Position numbers and translations under genes: made by a program | Notes under the pieces: model-generated | What the model saw: only the letters and a program-made list of their open reading frames with translations | Databases searched by the model: none | What the model was told of the DNA's origin: nothing | From: Anaerococcus provencensis | Lineage (GTDB): Bacteria; Bacillota; Clostridia; Tissierellales; Peptoniphilaceae | Length of the DNA: 64,000 bases | NCBI RefSeq assembly: GCF_000312365.2 | Contig: NZ_HG003686.1 | Location: forward strand, 219,789 to 283,788 | Direction: 5' to 3' | In this document: positions 51,528-60,563 of the stretch, piece after piece | Layout of the letters: the number at the start of each line of letters is the position of its first letter | How positions within the stretch are numbered: the first letter of the stretch is position 1

Positions 51528-53173
51528 TGGATGATTTATACAAGGCTAAATTAATATTAAATGATATATTTGTATTCGATGAAGATGGAGATATGGAAAA
51601 ATGTAAGCTAGAGGTAAAAAATCATCCTCTAGTTTGGGATTTTTCTCCAAATGGAGATGATGAGTGGACTTATATGCTAAATCGATTTTCTTACCTAGAT
51701 CTTTTAGATAGGGCATATAGGGAAACCAAGAATGAGGCATATATAAACAAGGGATTATATCTTATAAATGATTGGATAGATAATGTCGAACTCAAACCAT
51801 CTAAAATGACAAGAACACTAGATACTGGAATGAGGATATATCATTTTATAAATTTTGTTTCCAATAGAAAAATAGATGACGAAATATTTATGAAGAAACT
51901 CCGAAAAAGTTTGGTGGAACAAATTTATTTTTTGGAAAATAATTATATTGAAAAATATTATTTGAGTAATTGGGGCTTAGTACAAGTTATCGCCATAGCA
52001 GTAGCTGGAATTTATTTTAACAATAAAGAAATGTATGATAAGTCAATAGAAAAATTAAAAGATATGCTTGCCATCCAATACATTGATGATTCTTCTATTC
52101 ATTGGGAAAAATGCATAGGATATCATAATTTCATGTTGTTATGGTTATTGAGATTAAGTGATTTTGAAAAGAGCCATGGATATAAAATAAGTTTTAAAGA
52201 GAACATTAAAAGTATTGCAAAAACAACAAAGCTAACTAGTGATTTATCGTACAAGCAAATAAATAATGGAGATTCAGATCTTACTGATATAAGATTTTTA
52301 ATTAGGAGATATGAGGAAATATTTGAAGAAAAAATAGTTTGTGAAAAATATAAACTTTTTGAAAACTACGGACTATATGTAGAAAAAAACAGCAATTCAT
52401 ATTTATCATGCTATAATCAGTCTATGAGCTCAAATCATACTCATGCTGACTTTACTCATTTTAATTATCAGAATAAAAAATTAAAAATATTGGATGGTGG
52501 AAGATACACCTACAAGGAAGGTAAGGATAGAAAATACTTTAAACTATTTTCTCACAACAACTTAGTTATTGATGGCATTTCATCGATGGGATATGTTTCC
52601 TCTTGGCAAACAAATTATTACCCTATTATCAACCCAATATATGTGAAAAAAGATAAGAATACATTTGTAGAAATGAGCTACTTTGATGATAATAGGAATA
52701 TTTTTGTAAAGAGAAGAATATTCTATTTAAAAGAGGGTGACTTAATTGTTTTTGATCAGGTAAAGTGTAGTGGAAATCATGAAGTTAAAATGGAATTGTT
52801 GGCTGAAGGTATTAATAGAAAAAATTTCTTGACTAATAAGCAATACATGTTGGAAGATGGTGGATATTTTTCTCCAGAATATAATAAATTAGATAGTTGC
52901 CTAAAGGTAAAGATTTCCGAGAATTTTACTGATACTTATACTCAATGTATGGTATTTGGAAACGTTGAAGATTACGAATTTGTGAAGGTAAAAAGAAATA
53001 AAGAATATTTAAGTGATAAACAAGCTTTAGCTATTAGGAATAAAAATGAAATAATTGTAAATGTTTTTGAAGAGATTACTGATTCTCCAAGAGTATTCAA
53101 TGTAGAGGGAATCAAATTTCATGCTAGAGCAATTGTTTTAAATGGACAGCAAGATTTAGATATATATAGATAG
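51527..53173 (+). CDS. Cytoplasmic heparinase II/III-like polysaccharide lyase
   Basis: The 548-residue protein has an N-terminal alpha-toroid (about 1-270, including WDFSPNGDDEWTYMLNRFSYL and YLSNWGLVQVIAIAVAG) and a C-terminal beta-sandwich (about 285-540). The conserved catalytic strip MSSNHTHADFTHFNYQNKKLKILDGGRYTY is at about 300-330 with the His and Tyr residues of heparinase II/III. It lacks a signal peptide, so it would act on imported, phosphorylated oligosaccharide. The same gene type lies in streptococcal hyaluronate/chondroitin PTS loci. Exact substrate (Δ4,5-disaccharide or other uronoside) is unknown. Confidence 0.88.
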   Translation: MDDLYKAKLILNDIFVFDEDGDMEKCKLEVKNHPLVWDFSPNGDDEWTYMLNRFSYLDLLDRAYRETKNEAYINKGLYLINDWIDNVELKPSKMTRTLDTGMRIYHFINFVSNRKIDDEIFMKKLRKSLVEQIYFLENNYIEKYYLSNWGLVQVIAIAVAGIYFNNKEMYDKSIEKLKDMLAIQYIDDSSIHWEKCIGYHNFMLLWLLRLSDFEKSHGYKISFKENIKSIAKTTKLTSDLSYKQINNGDSDLTDIRFLIRRYEEIFEEKIVCEKYKLFENYGLYVEKNSNSYLSCYNQSMSSNHTHADFTHFNYQNKKLKILDGGRYTYKEGKDRKYFKLFSHNNLVIDGISSMGYVSSWQTNYYPIINPIYVKKDKNTFVEMSYFDDNRNIFVKRRIFYLKEGDLIVFDQVKCSGNHEVKMELLAEGINRKNFLTNKQYMLEDGGYFSPEYNKLDSCLKVKISENFTDTYTQCMVFGNVEDYEFVKVKRNKEYLSDKQALAIRNKNEIIVNVFEEITDSPRVFNVEGIKFHARAIVLNGQQDLDIYR

Positions 53174-53181
53174 GAGATTGA

Positions 53182-53604
53182 ATGATTGGGTTAATTTTAA
53201 CAGGGCATGGACAGTATGCGTCTGGACTTAAAAGTGGTCTAAATTTAGTGGTTGGAGATCTTGACAATGTAAGAGCCATAGATTTTGAGGGAGACAGGGT
53301 TGATGCATATAAAGTTAAATTAAAAGAAATTATTTCAGAAATGCTGGAAAAATATGATTCATTAGCTATTGCAACAGATATTGCAGGAGGAACTCCTTAC
53401 AATACTGCAGTTACTTTAACTAATGAAGATCAAAGAGTTATGGTATTTTCAGGTCTTAACTTCCAACTAGCCTATGAACTTTCCAATTTAGAAAGTAATG
53501 TAAAATCATATGCCGATGAAGCTATCAGAGTTGCCAAGGATGGAGTTTCATATTTTGTTATGAATAATGATAACGAAGATACAAGTTTTGAGGGTGGAAT
53601 TTAG
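53182..53604 (+). CDS. PTS IIA, mannose family
   Basis: The 140-residue IIA has the active His9 in LILTGHGQYA, then LAIATDIAGGTPYNTAV and VFSGLNFQLAYEL, typical of AgaF/ManX-type IIA domains. It accepts phosphate from HPr and passes it to the IIB encoded at 49132. It is the last gene of the operon and is followed by a strong terminator. Confidence 0.92.
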   Translation: MIGLILTGHGQYASGLKSGLNLVVGDLDNVRAIDFEGDRVDAYKVKLKEIISEMLEKYDSLAIATDIAGGTPYNTAVTLTNEDQRVMVFSGLNFQLAYELSNLESNVKSYADEAIRVAKDGVSYFVMNNDNEDTSFEGGI

Positions 53605-53610
53605 GACAAT

Positions 53611-53648
53611 AAAAAGGATGCGAATTGAAATTTTCGCATCCTTTTTTT
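53611..53648 (+). terminator. Terminator of the PTS operon, group II intron target (site 2)
   Basis: A perfect 14-bp stem AAAAAGGATGCGAA/TTCGCATCCTTTTT (53611-53624 and 53633-53646), then T residues; the intron starts at 53650. Confidence 0.92.
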
Positions 53649-53649
53649 G

Positions 53650-54229
53650 GTATGACGGGCATGTTCTAATGCTAGGGTGTAAATCCCTACGGAGCGTAGT
53701 TACCGTCGAATCTAACAGCGACTTGCAAGTTTTAGATGGTGACATCTAGGAGAGAAGAACGAGTAGCGAAATCGTGGCTTGACGAACAGGAACAGAATAC
53801 AAGGCGTAACAGGTGGGCAAGCTAGCTTAAGATAGCAAAGACCCAAAAGGTAACCGTAAACCCAAGGCTTAAATTCTGCAAGTAAACGATGAAAGTATTA
53901 GGGCTTATCCCGTGAGGTCTCACTAGCGAAGCAGTAGTAACAACGAATAGTGAGAAGTCAGCAGAATCCATAGTAGCGAAGAAGTTTCTGTAATGGAAAT
54001 GGAGCGAAGGGAGGAACAATATTTATTGTAATATTTGAAAAGGATGCACTATGACTTGATGGAATACAAGAAATGACGTATTCATTTCTCAAGGTTTGGA
54101 TAGAAAAAGAATAAAGTTAAATAGTTGCATCAGAAATAAATAATATAATACAAGAAAATATTGAACCGCCGTATGCCGAACGGCACGTACGGTGGTGTGA
54201 AAGGGGCTAGATCTTAGCCCCTATTCGAT
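53650..54229 (+). mobile_element. ORF-less group II intron, IIC type (copy 2)
   Basis: The 580-bp element is closely similar to the one at 39714: same GTATGACGGGCATG start, same CTATTCGAT end, and no coding sequence. Domain V (about 54167-54197) pairs CCGCCGTA with TACGGTGG perfectly, with a two-base bulge before the upper stem and a GAAC loop, so this copy looks catalytically intact. Like copy 1 it follows an intrinsic terminator on the same strand. Scattered differences between copies (for example within 53672-53705) show they are not a very recent duplication. Confidence 0.9.
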
Positions 54230-54488
54230 TTCCAAATACTAAGATCTTATTATTCAATTAATTATTTATAATTATGATAATTAATGAAGAAATTACTATA
54301 ATAGATATACAAATAATTTCCTTAATTCGAATATAATTGGGTAAATGCTTGTTTTATAAATAATTATTAAAAAATACGTATTAAAGTTTTTGGAATATGC
54401 TGGTATAAGATTAGAACATATAACGTTGAAAGTATGTACGACTCATAAGATAGCTTGGACGAAACTTTACCTAAATTAATGCTATGCC
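54230..54488. other. AT-rich spacer without recognisable features
   Basis: The 259 bases between the intron and the converging SDR gene are AT-rich and contain no convincing gene, hairpin or repeat. No terminator for the SDR gene is evident. Confidence 0.5.
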
Positions 54489-55259
54489 TTAAATTGCTAT
54501 CCAACCACCGTCAACTGTTAGTAATTGGCCGGTTGTGTATGAGGAGTGGTGGCTTGCGAACATTAGTAGGGCTGTGTCTAGTTCGCCTGGCTTGCCAGTT
54601 CTGCCCATTGGGTCGCTCATTGCTATAAATTGGTTGAAAGCTTCATCTTCTAATAAGTTTTCTGTCATTTCACTTGCAAAGTATGCTGGTCCTATGGCGT
54701 TTACTGTGATTCCATCTTTTGCCCATTCTACTGCTAAGGCTTTGGTCATATTTTCTACTGCACCTTTTGTGGTTGTATACATTGTTAGTGCACCATTGGC
54801 AAGGGCTACGCTTGAGTGGATTGATCCTAAGTTGATGATTCTGCCATATCCATTCTCTTTCATATTTTTTGCTACTTCACGAGCCATATAAAATAGTGAA
54901 TTAACGTTGATATTCATCATCTTTTGCCAATCTTCATCACTTGTTTCTGTTGTTGGTGCTGATAGGCCTAGACCTGCGTTATTGACTAGGATGTCAATTT
55001 TGCCAAAATCTTCTATTACTTTTCCGACATTTTCGCTTACTTTTTTGGAATCTGTAACATCTGTCACATAGTATTTAACTTCAACGTCAAATTCGTTTTC
55101 TATATTTTCTGCTACTTCTTTTAATTTTTCTTCACGTCTAGCAAATAGGGCCAATTTTGCTCCTTGGCTAGCCAAAGCCTTGGCAAATTGTACACCTAGT
55201 CCTGATGAGGCACCTGTAACTATAGCTACATCACCTGTTAAATCTAAATAATTTTTCAT
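54489..55259 (-). CDS. Short-chain dehydrogenase, gluconate/ketodeoxy-gluconate dehydrogenase-like
   Basis: The 256-residue SDR has TGASSGLGVQ, NNAGLGLS, the Ser in INLGSIHSS and the catalytic Tyr-x3-Lys in MYTTTKGA. The end TTGQLLTVDGGWIAI and the opening MKNYLDLTGDVAIVTG are close to gluconate 5-dehydrogenase/KduD-like SDRs. An Arg after FARR suggests NADP preference. It is transcribed toward the PTS operon, separated from it by the intron, and could take part in uronate metabolism. That link is by family resemblance and proximity only. Confidence 0.85.
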   Translation of the reverse strand: MKNYLDLTGDVAIVTGASSGLGVQFAKALASQGAKLALFARREEKLKEVAENIENEFDVEVKYYVTDVTDSKKVSENVGKVIEDFGKIDILVNNAGLGLSAPTTETSDEDWQKMMNINVNSLFYMAREVAKNMKENGYGRIINLGSIHSSVALANGALTMYTTTKGAVENMTKALAVEWAKDGITVNAIGPAYFASEMTENLLEDEAFNQFIAMSDPMGRTGKPGELDTALLMFASHHSSYTTGQLLTVDGGWIAI

Positions 55260-55434
55260 TGTAACTCCTTGATAGTTATTTCTTTAACACTGTCAATTTT
55301 ATTATACTACATATCTGTAGAAAACAAATAAATTAAAAAAACAAATAAATGTTTTCAATTAAAAATTATATATTAGTAGTATTCATTTTTTGGCTAAAAT
55401 ATGTTAAAATACAGGTAAATAAGGAGGTAAGTAT

Positions 55435-57357
55435 ATGAAGATAAAGAAAACCTTATCGTATTTGATGACCCTTGCATTGTCAATTACAATGCTAACGTCG
55501 TGTAACAATGATTCAGCAGAGACTGACAATAAGAGCGAACAGAAAGCAGAAGAAGTAAATACCGAAGAAGAAAAGAAGGAAGAGGGTAAAGAAACGCCAG
55601 AAGATGAAATGGCAGAAAAACCTGTTGATGAAGGCGGACATAGCCCAGCAACTGGTGGTACATATGAGGGAATTGCTCCAGGATATGGTGGAGATGTCAA
55701 AGTTTCTGTAGAAATGGGAGAAGAAGGAGAAATCCTTGATATCAATATCCTAGAAGACAATGAAACTAGTGGAGTTGGCAAAGTTGCCCTTGAAAAAGTT
55801 AGTGGAAGAATAATTGAAGGCCAATCAACAAATGTTGAGTCTGTAACTGGTGCGACAGCATCATCAAAAGGAATGATGCTTGCAGTTGGCAAGGCTTTGG
55901 AAGAAGCTGGAGTTGCTGATGATTTTAAGGAAGAATACAAGGAAAAACGTGAATATCCAAGCGAAATCGAAGCGGATATAGTAGTAGTTGGTGGCGGTGG
56001 AGCAGGACTTGCTGCAGCAGTTGAGGCGAGCAAAGCTGGATCATCAGTTGTAGTTATTGAGAAAAATGGCTTTGTTGGTGGTAATACCATCTTATCAGGC
56101 GGCATATACAACGCCCCAGATTCAGACCTACAAAAGCCTGAAGGAATTGAAGATAGCCCAGAATTATTCTATGAACAAACTTATGAAGCTGGAGATGAAG
56201 TTGCGAACCCAGAATTAGTTAAAGAGATGACAGAGAATGCATACGATGGTCTAGAGTGGTTAAAATCATTAGGTATGGAATTTGAAGATAAAATTGGTCA
56301 AGGAGCAGGTTCACTATATCCAAGAACACATTTTTCTACAAAACCAAATGGCACAGGATTTATAGATGCCTTTATGGACGCTCTAAAAGAAAATAACAAT
56401 GTTCAAGTTTTAACAGAGACAACAGCTGAACATGTTATCATGAAAGACGGCAAAGCTACTGGTGTTAAAGCTAAAAATTATGATGGGTCAGATTTAACAA
56501 TTCAAGCAAATCAAGCTGTTATAATTTCGACAGGTGGTTTTGCAAAAAATACCGATATGGTAGTAAAATACAAAAACGATGAAAAATGGCCTGACTTAGA
56601 TGAGAATACAATTTCTACTAACTTGGGTTCTATTACTGGTGATGGTATTACTATGGGCGAAGAAATAGGAGCTGACCTTGTAGATATGGACCAAATGCAA
56701 TTCTTATATCTAGGTATACCAGAGAAAGGCCCAATAACAGGACTTCTAAAGGCTGGTGCAGAAGATGATATTATAGTTAACAAAGAAGGTAAAAGATTTG
56801 TAAGAGAAGATGGAAGACGTGATGTTATATCTAAAGCTATATACGAACAAACAGATCAAATAATGTATATGATTCATTCGTCAGATTATTTTGATTATGA
56901 CAACGATGCTGTTACCTTAGAAAATGAGCCAATGAAAGATGTGCTAGAAGATGGTAAATATGGTTGGGTAAAAGCTGATACACTTGAAGATCTAGCTGAA
57001 AAATTAGAAGTTCCTTATGAAAATCTAAAAGGAACCTTTGATCATTACAATGAACTTGTAGAAGAAGGCGCAAGTGAAGATGAATTTGGAAGAGAATTAT
57101 TTGTTCATAAGATTGAAAAAGGCCCATTTGTGGCAGTGCCAAGAACACCATCACTTCACCATACTATGGGTGGTTTAAGAATAGATACTGATGCTCATGT
57201 TTTAAATAAGGATGGCAAACCTATACCAGGTTTATACGCAGCAGGTGAAGTTACTGGTGGAATCCATGGAGCAAACAGAGTAGGCGGAAATGCTATAGTA
57301 GATTTAGTAGTATTTGGTAGAATAGCAGGTCAAAACGCAGCGGCCGAAGAAAAATAA
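55435..57357 (+). CDS. Secreted FMN/FAD reductase lipoprotein (urocanate/fumarate-reductase-like), copy 1
   Basis: This 640-residue lipoprotein (lipobox MLTSC, Cys23) has an acidic spacer, an FMN-binding domain (about 70-160) with the site VTGAT (137-141) where FMN is attached by a phosphoester to Thr, and an FAD-binding fumarate-reductase-like domain. Near 190 is VVVGGGGAGLAAAV; near the end are HHTMGGLRID and VTGGIHGANRVGGNAI, with substrate-binding His and Arg. It would reduce an external unsaturated acid using electrons from a membrane quinone or flavin system. The substrate is unknown. A related protein is encoded at 61353. AGGAGG precedes the start. Confidence 0.9.
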   Translation: MKIKKTLSYLMTLALSITMLTSCNNDSAETDNKSEQKAEEVNTEEEKKEEGKETPEDEMAEKPVDEGGHSPATGGTYEGIAPGYGGDVKVSVEMGEEGEILDINILEDNETSGVGKVALEKVSGRIIEGQSTNVESVTGATASSKGMMLAVGKALEEAGVADDFKEEYKEKREYPSEIEADIVVVGGGGAGLAAAVEASKAGSSVVVIEKNGFVGGNTILSGGIYNAPDSDLQKPEGIEDSPELFYEQTYEAGDEVANPELVKEMTENAYDGLEWLKSLGMEFEDKIGQGAGSLYPRTHFSTKPNGTGFIDAFMDALKENNNVQVLTETTAEHVIMKDGKATGVKAKNYDGSDLTIQANQAVIISTGGFAKNTDMVVKYKNDEKWPDLDENTISTNLGSITGDGITMGEEIGADLVDMDQMQFLYLGIPEKGPITGLLKAGAEDDIIVNKEGKRFVREDGRRDVISKAIYEQTDQIMYMIHSSDYFDYDNDAVTLENEPMKDVLEDGKYGWVKADTLEDLAEKLEVPYENLKGTFDHYNELVEEGASEDEFGRELFVHKIEKGPFVAVPRTPSLHHTMGGLRIDTDAHVLNKDGKPIPGLYAAGEVTGGIHGANRVGGNAIVDLVVFGRIAGQNAAAEEK

Positions 57358-57362
57358 GCATC

Positions 57363-57392
57363 AAAAGCTGGCGACATAAGCCAGCTTTTTTT
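57363..57392 (+). terminator. Terminator of flavoprotein copy 1
   Basis: AAAAGCTGGC (57363-57372) and GCCAGCTTTT (57380-57389) with a following T run. Confidence 0.9.
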
Positions 57393-57607
57393 CGTGCGGA
57401 TGCTTATTCCAAAGGATTACAATGGTAAGGTAAAAAATAAAGAAGAGTATTATCTAGAATAAACCTTATTATAAGGGCAAATTTGATTTTCCAAGTCATA
57501 ATGACCTACCATGAGAAACTACTATATTGATTATTTACGATATGGCAGACTTGCAATTATCCACAAGCAACTAGATAAAGATTATGTTTTAAAAGTTAGG
57601 ATTTATA

Positions 57608-58096
57608 ATGTTGGAAATAAGACAAACAAGTAAAGATGATTTAAAAAATATTCAAAAATTATGGGCCGAGAAAGAAGTAATGGCTTATGTAGGTATTCCA
57701 GAGGGACTTAAGAAATCTAATGATGATATGGACAATTGGCTATATTCAGTAGTTTCAAATAGACCTAAGTCAAACCATTATTCAATATATAATGACGATA
57801 AGTTTTGTGGGGAAGTTCACTATAATATATATACTATGCATTGCACTATAGCGGAACTAGGTATAAAGCTATATAGCTTTGCTAGAGGGAAAGGTATAGC
57901 TAGTGATGCCTTAAATTATGTGATTAAAGAGGCTTATAAAAATTGGGCAAAGATAATATTTGTAAATCCAAATCCAAAAAACAAAAGAGCTATTAGATTT
58001 TATGAGAAATTTGGTTTTGACCACAAAGCTACTCCTGAGTTTATTATTAAAAAGTATCCAGGGTTTGATCATTACTATATGGAGCTTAAAAAATAA
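57608..58096 (+). CDS. GNAT-family N-acetyltransferase
   Basis: The 162-residue protein fits the RimJ/RimL-like GNAT group: LELRQ-type start (MLEIRQTSKDDLKNIQKLW), a core strand ELGIKLYSFARGKGIASDALNYVIKEA carrying the acetyl-CoA loop (RGKGIASDAL), and ANPKNKRAIRFYEKFGF-like C-terminal motif (VNPNPKNKRAIRFYEKFGF). Substrate not predictable. The ribosome site is poor, which is unusual for this genome. The 200 bases upstream show no clear gene, only fragments of open frame that may be decayed coding sequence. Confidence 0.85.
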   Translation: MLEIRQTSKDDLKNIQKLWAEKEVMAYVGIPEGLKKSNDDMDNWLYSVVSNRPKSNHYSIYNDDKFCGEVHYNIYTMHCTIAELGIKLYSFARGKGIASDALNYVIKEAYKNWAKIIFVNPNPKNKRAIRFYEKFGFDHKATPEFIIKKYPGFDHYYMELKK

Positions 58097-58244
58097 TTAT
58101 GTCAAAATAAACTAATAAAAATTATATTTTTAAATCAAGCTCAGTTAGTGGTGATAGAGTATTTAGGAGCAAATCATCATGATGAATAGAAAATGTACAC
58201 CAAATGGAGCACAATAATAAAAAGGCAAAAATAGGAGGATATTT

Positions 58245-58508
58245 ATGGAAGGTATAAAAGAAGCAAGAGTATCAGCTAGGATTGATCAACTTACAAAAAA
58301 TAAGGCTGAAAAAGAATTATCAAAACATGGATTATCTATCTCCGAATTTATAAGAATGAATCTAACAACAGTTGCAAATCAAGGTCTTCCAGATTATTAT
58401 GGTATGCCAAATGAAACTACTATGGCAGCTATTTATGAGATGATTGATACCTTTAAAAATAAAGAAAAGATAGAATATGACGATATTCAAAAATTATTTG
58501 ATGAATGA
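58245..58508 (+). CDS. RelB/DinJ-like antitoxin without toxin (1)
   Basis: The 87-residue protein has a ribbon-helix-helix N-terminus (EARVSARIDQLTKNKAEKELSKHGLSISEFIRMNL), as in RelB/DinJ antitoxins. The C-terminal part (YGMPNETTMAAIYEMIDTFKN...YDDIQKLFDE) resembles the toxin-binding tail. No toxin gene follows; the next 100 bases are non-coding and lead to a second antitoxin gene. AGGAGG lies before the start. It may be a solitary regulator or a remnant of a toxin-antitoxin module. Confidence 0.8.
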   Translation: MEGIKEARVSARIDQLTKNKAEKELSKHGLSISEFIRMNLTTVANQGLPDYYGMPNETTMAAIYEMIDTFKNKEKIEYDDIQKLFDE

Positions 58509-58592
58509 GAGGAATGAATTGTATTCAAAATTCATTAGATACTTCTTTACACAATTTGTAATAAAATATGTATATATTATATTTACAAAACC

Positions 58593-58614
58593 TTACATTG
58601 TAAGTACAATGTAA
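58593..58614. promoter_or_regulatory. Palindromic operator of the second antitoxin gene
   Basis: TTACATTGTA (58593-58602) and TACAATGTAA (58605-58614) are perfect 10-base inverted arms two bases apart, ending 14 bases before the ATG. RHH antitoxins usually repress their own promoters through such sites. Confidence 0.7.
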
Positions 58615-58628
58615 AAAAGGAGAAGGTT

Positions 58629-58901
58629 ATGGAAACAACAAATGTGAATTTTAGATTAGATAAACAAACTAAAAAAGAAGCTGAGGAATTGTTCGAAGAC
58701 TTAGGATTAAATATGACCACGGCCCTTACTATGTTTGTCAAAGCATCCATTAGAGAGCAAGGAATACCATTTGAAGTTAAGAGAGATGTTCCTAATGCGG
58801 AAACTATTGCTGCCATAGAGGAAGGTAGAAGAATTGCTAATGATCCAAATGTCAAAGGATATGATAATATGGAAGATTTGATTAGGGCTCTAGAATCATG
58901 A
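58629..58901 (+). CDS. RelB/DinJ antitoxin without toxin (2)
   Basis: The 90-residue protein is a typical RelB/DinJ antitoxin. TTNVNFRLDKQTKKEAEELFEDLGLNMTTALTMFVKASIREQGIPFEV is the ribbon-helix-helix dimer region and the C-terminal tail (ETIAAIEEGRRIANDPNVKGY-DNMEDLIRAL) would neutralise a RelE/YafQ toxin. No toxin frame follows; only 58902-58960 of unremarkable sequence precedes a terminator. A perfect palindrome just upstream is the likely autoregulatory operator. Confidence 0.88.
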   Translation: METTNVNFRLDKQTKKEAEELFEDLGLNMTTALTMFVKASIREQGIPFEVKRDVPNAETIAAIEEGRRIANDPNVKGYDNMEDLIRALES

Positions 58902-58961
58902 AATAATAGCCAATAGTAAAAAGATTCAATTTAGATTAGGATAAATAGAATTAAAGCAATA

Positions 58962-58985
58962 AAAAACGCCCGCGTGGGCGTTTTT
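58962..58985. terminator. Bidirectional terminator between antitoxin and ahpF
   Basis: CGCCC (58967-58971), loop, GGGCG (58976-58980), flanked by A residues on the left and T residues on the right, so it works on both strands. Confidence 0.85.
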
Positions 58986-58997
58986 CTTTACAATGTT

Positions 58998-60542
58998 TTA
59001 GTTTCTCATCAAGTAATTAAAGGCTCCAAGGGCTGCTGTTGCGCCAGATCCTGCTGCTATTACTATTTGTTTGAATACTGTGTTTGTGGCATCTCCTGCG
59101 GCGTAGACTCCTTCTAGGCTGGTTTTTCCTTCGCCATCTACCAGGATTTCACCACGGTCTGTTAGTTTAACTTCAGATTCTTTTAGCCATTCTGTGTTTG
59201 GCACAAGACCTACTTGGATGAAGCAACCTTCCACTTCTAGGCTGTGTTCTTGGCCACTTTCACGGTCTGTGTATTCTAGCCTTTCAAGTCGAGAGTCACC
59301 GTAAAGGCCTGTTGTTTGAGCGTTTTTGATTACTGTAACATTATTTAGGCTATATAGATTATCTTGGAGTACTTGGTCAGCCTTTAGCTCTGGCAAGAAT
59401 TCTAGAACTGTCACATGGTCAACCATAGCTGCTAGGTCTATGGTTGCTTCAATGCCTGAGTTTCCTCCACCTATTACTGCTACAGGTTTGCCCTTAAAGA
59501 GTGGGCCATCACAGTGGGTACAATATGCTACACCCTTGTTTCTAAATTCTGTCTCTCCAGGGATTCCTAATAGTCTCCATCTAGCCCCTGTTGCGATTAC
59601 GACAGTTCTTGATTCTATCTTTGCACCATTATCTAGTTCTACTTCAATAAGTCTATTTGATGAATTTTCTGCTTCTTTAATATCACTTGCAAGAGCTCCT
59701 GTCATAACATCTACATCAAGAGCAGTCACTTGCTCCTTCATATTTGCCATAAAGTCTGGGCCTTCAGTGTATTTGAAGCCTGGGATATTTTCTATTCCAA
59801 GAGTTTCTACAACTTGTCCACCAAATTCACTTGCTACAAGGCCTGTTTTCACACCTTTTCTTGCTGCATAGACTGCCGCAGTTGCTGCTGCTGGACCACC
59901 ACCTATGATTAGGACATCAAAGGCAGGTTTATCGGCAAAGTCATCAGAAGATTTCTTGCTTCCGATTAATTCTAGAAGGCTGTCCATAGTTTGCTTGCCA
60001 CCTTCAAGGAATTCTCCATCCTTAAAGATTGCTGGAACTGCAAGGACATCGCGATCTTCGGCAGTTTCTTGGAACATAGATCCTTCTATCATGGTGTGGT
60101 TGATTTTTGGATTTAGAACTGCCATTATGTTGAAGGATTGAACAACTTCTGGGCAGTTGTGGCATGATAGGGATACGATGGTTTCAAGGTTTTGTACATC
60201 TTCTATTGCTTGGATTCGCTTTTTTGTACCTTCATCAATCTTTGGCACGATTCCTCCAACTTGAAGGATTGCTAGGGCAAAGGATGCAAACTCGTGGCCA
60301 AGTGGCACACCGGCAAAGATGATTTGTCCGTGGTCAAATACCCCTTTTAGTTCAAAAGCTGGAGTATAGGCAAGGTCCTTTTCTACGACAGTGATTTTGT
60401 CAGAAAGACTTGCAACATCTTCTACAAATCCACGTACCTTATTACTTTTTTCGTCATTAGTAACAGAAAGCCCAATAGTGACTTCTGTTTTGAGCATGTC
60501 AAGATATTGGGCTAACTGGTTCTTTAAATTTTGATCTAACAT
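58998..60542 (-). CDS. ahpF: Alkyl hydroperoxide reductase subunit F
   Basis: AhpF recycles the peroxiredoxin AhpC with NADH. The 514-residue protein has the N-terminal tandem thioredoxin-fold domain with Cys127-His-Asn-Cys130 (SCHNCPEVVQ), then a thioredoxin-reductase-like part with the FAD motif IIGGGPAAATAAVYAARKG near 212-230, the redox pair CTHCDG near 343-346, and NAD-binding VIGGGNSGIEATID. ahpC lies 21 bases upstream, so the two form one PerR-controlled unit. The order ahpC-ahpF and lengths are standard. Confidence 0.95.
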   Translation of the reverse strand: MLDQNLKNQLAQYLDMLKTEVTIGLSVTNDEKSNKVRGFVEDVASLSDKITVVEKDLAYTPAFELKGVFDHGQIIFAGVPLGHEFASFALAILQVGGIVPKIDEGTKKRIQAIEDVQNLETIVSLSCHNCPEVVQSFNIMAVLNPKINHTMIEGSMFQETAEDRDVLAVPAIFKDGEFLEGGKQTMDSLLELIGSKKSSDDFADKPAFDVLIIGGGPAAATAAVYAARKGVKTGLVASEFGGQVVETLGIENIPGFKYTEGPDFMANMKEQVTALDVDVMTGALASDIKEAENSSNRLIEVELDNGAKIESRTVVIATGARWRLLGIPGETEFRNKGVAYCTHCDGPLFKGKPVAVIGGGNSGIEATIDLAAMVDHVTVLEFLPELKADQVLQDNLYSLNNVTVIKNAQTTGLYGDSRLERLEYTDRESGQEHSLEVEGCFIQVGLVPNTEWLKESEVKLTDRGEILVDGEGKTSLEGVYAAGDATNTVFKQIVIAAGSGATAALGAFNYLMRN

Positions 60543-60563
60543 TTACTTTTAAATCCTCAAATC

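Noticed and set aside
57393..57607. Remnant coding sequence before the acetyltransferase
   Set aside because: Short open stretches exist in one frame, but no family resemblance supports a named pseudogene.
58902..58960. Toxin gene after the second antitoxin
   Set aside because: Only about 60 bases with stops in the relevant frames precede the terminator.
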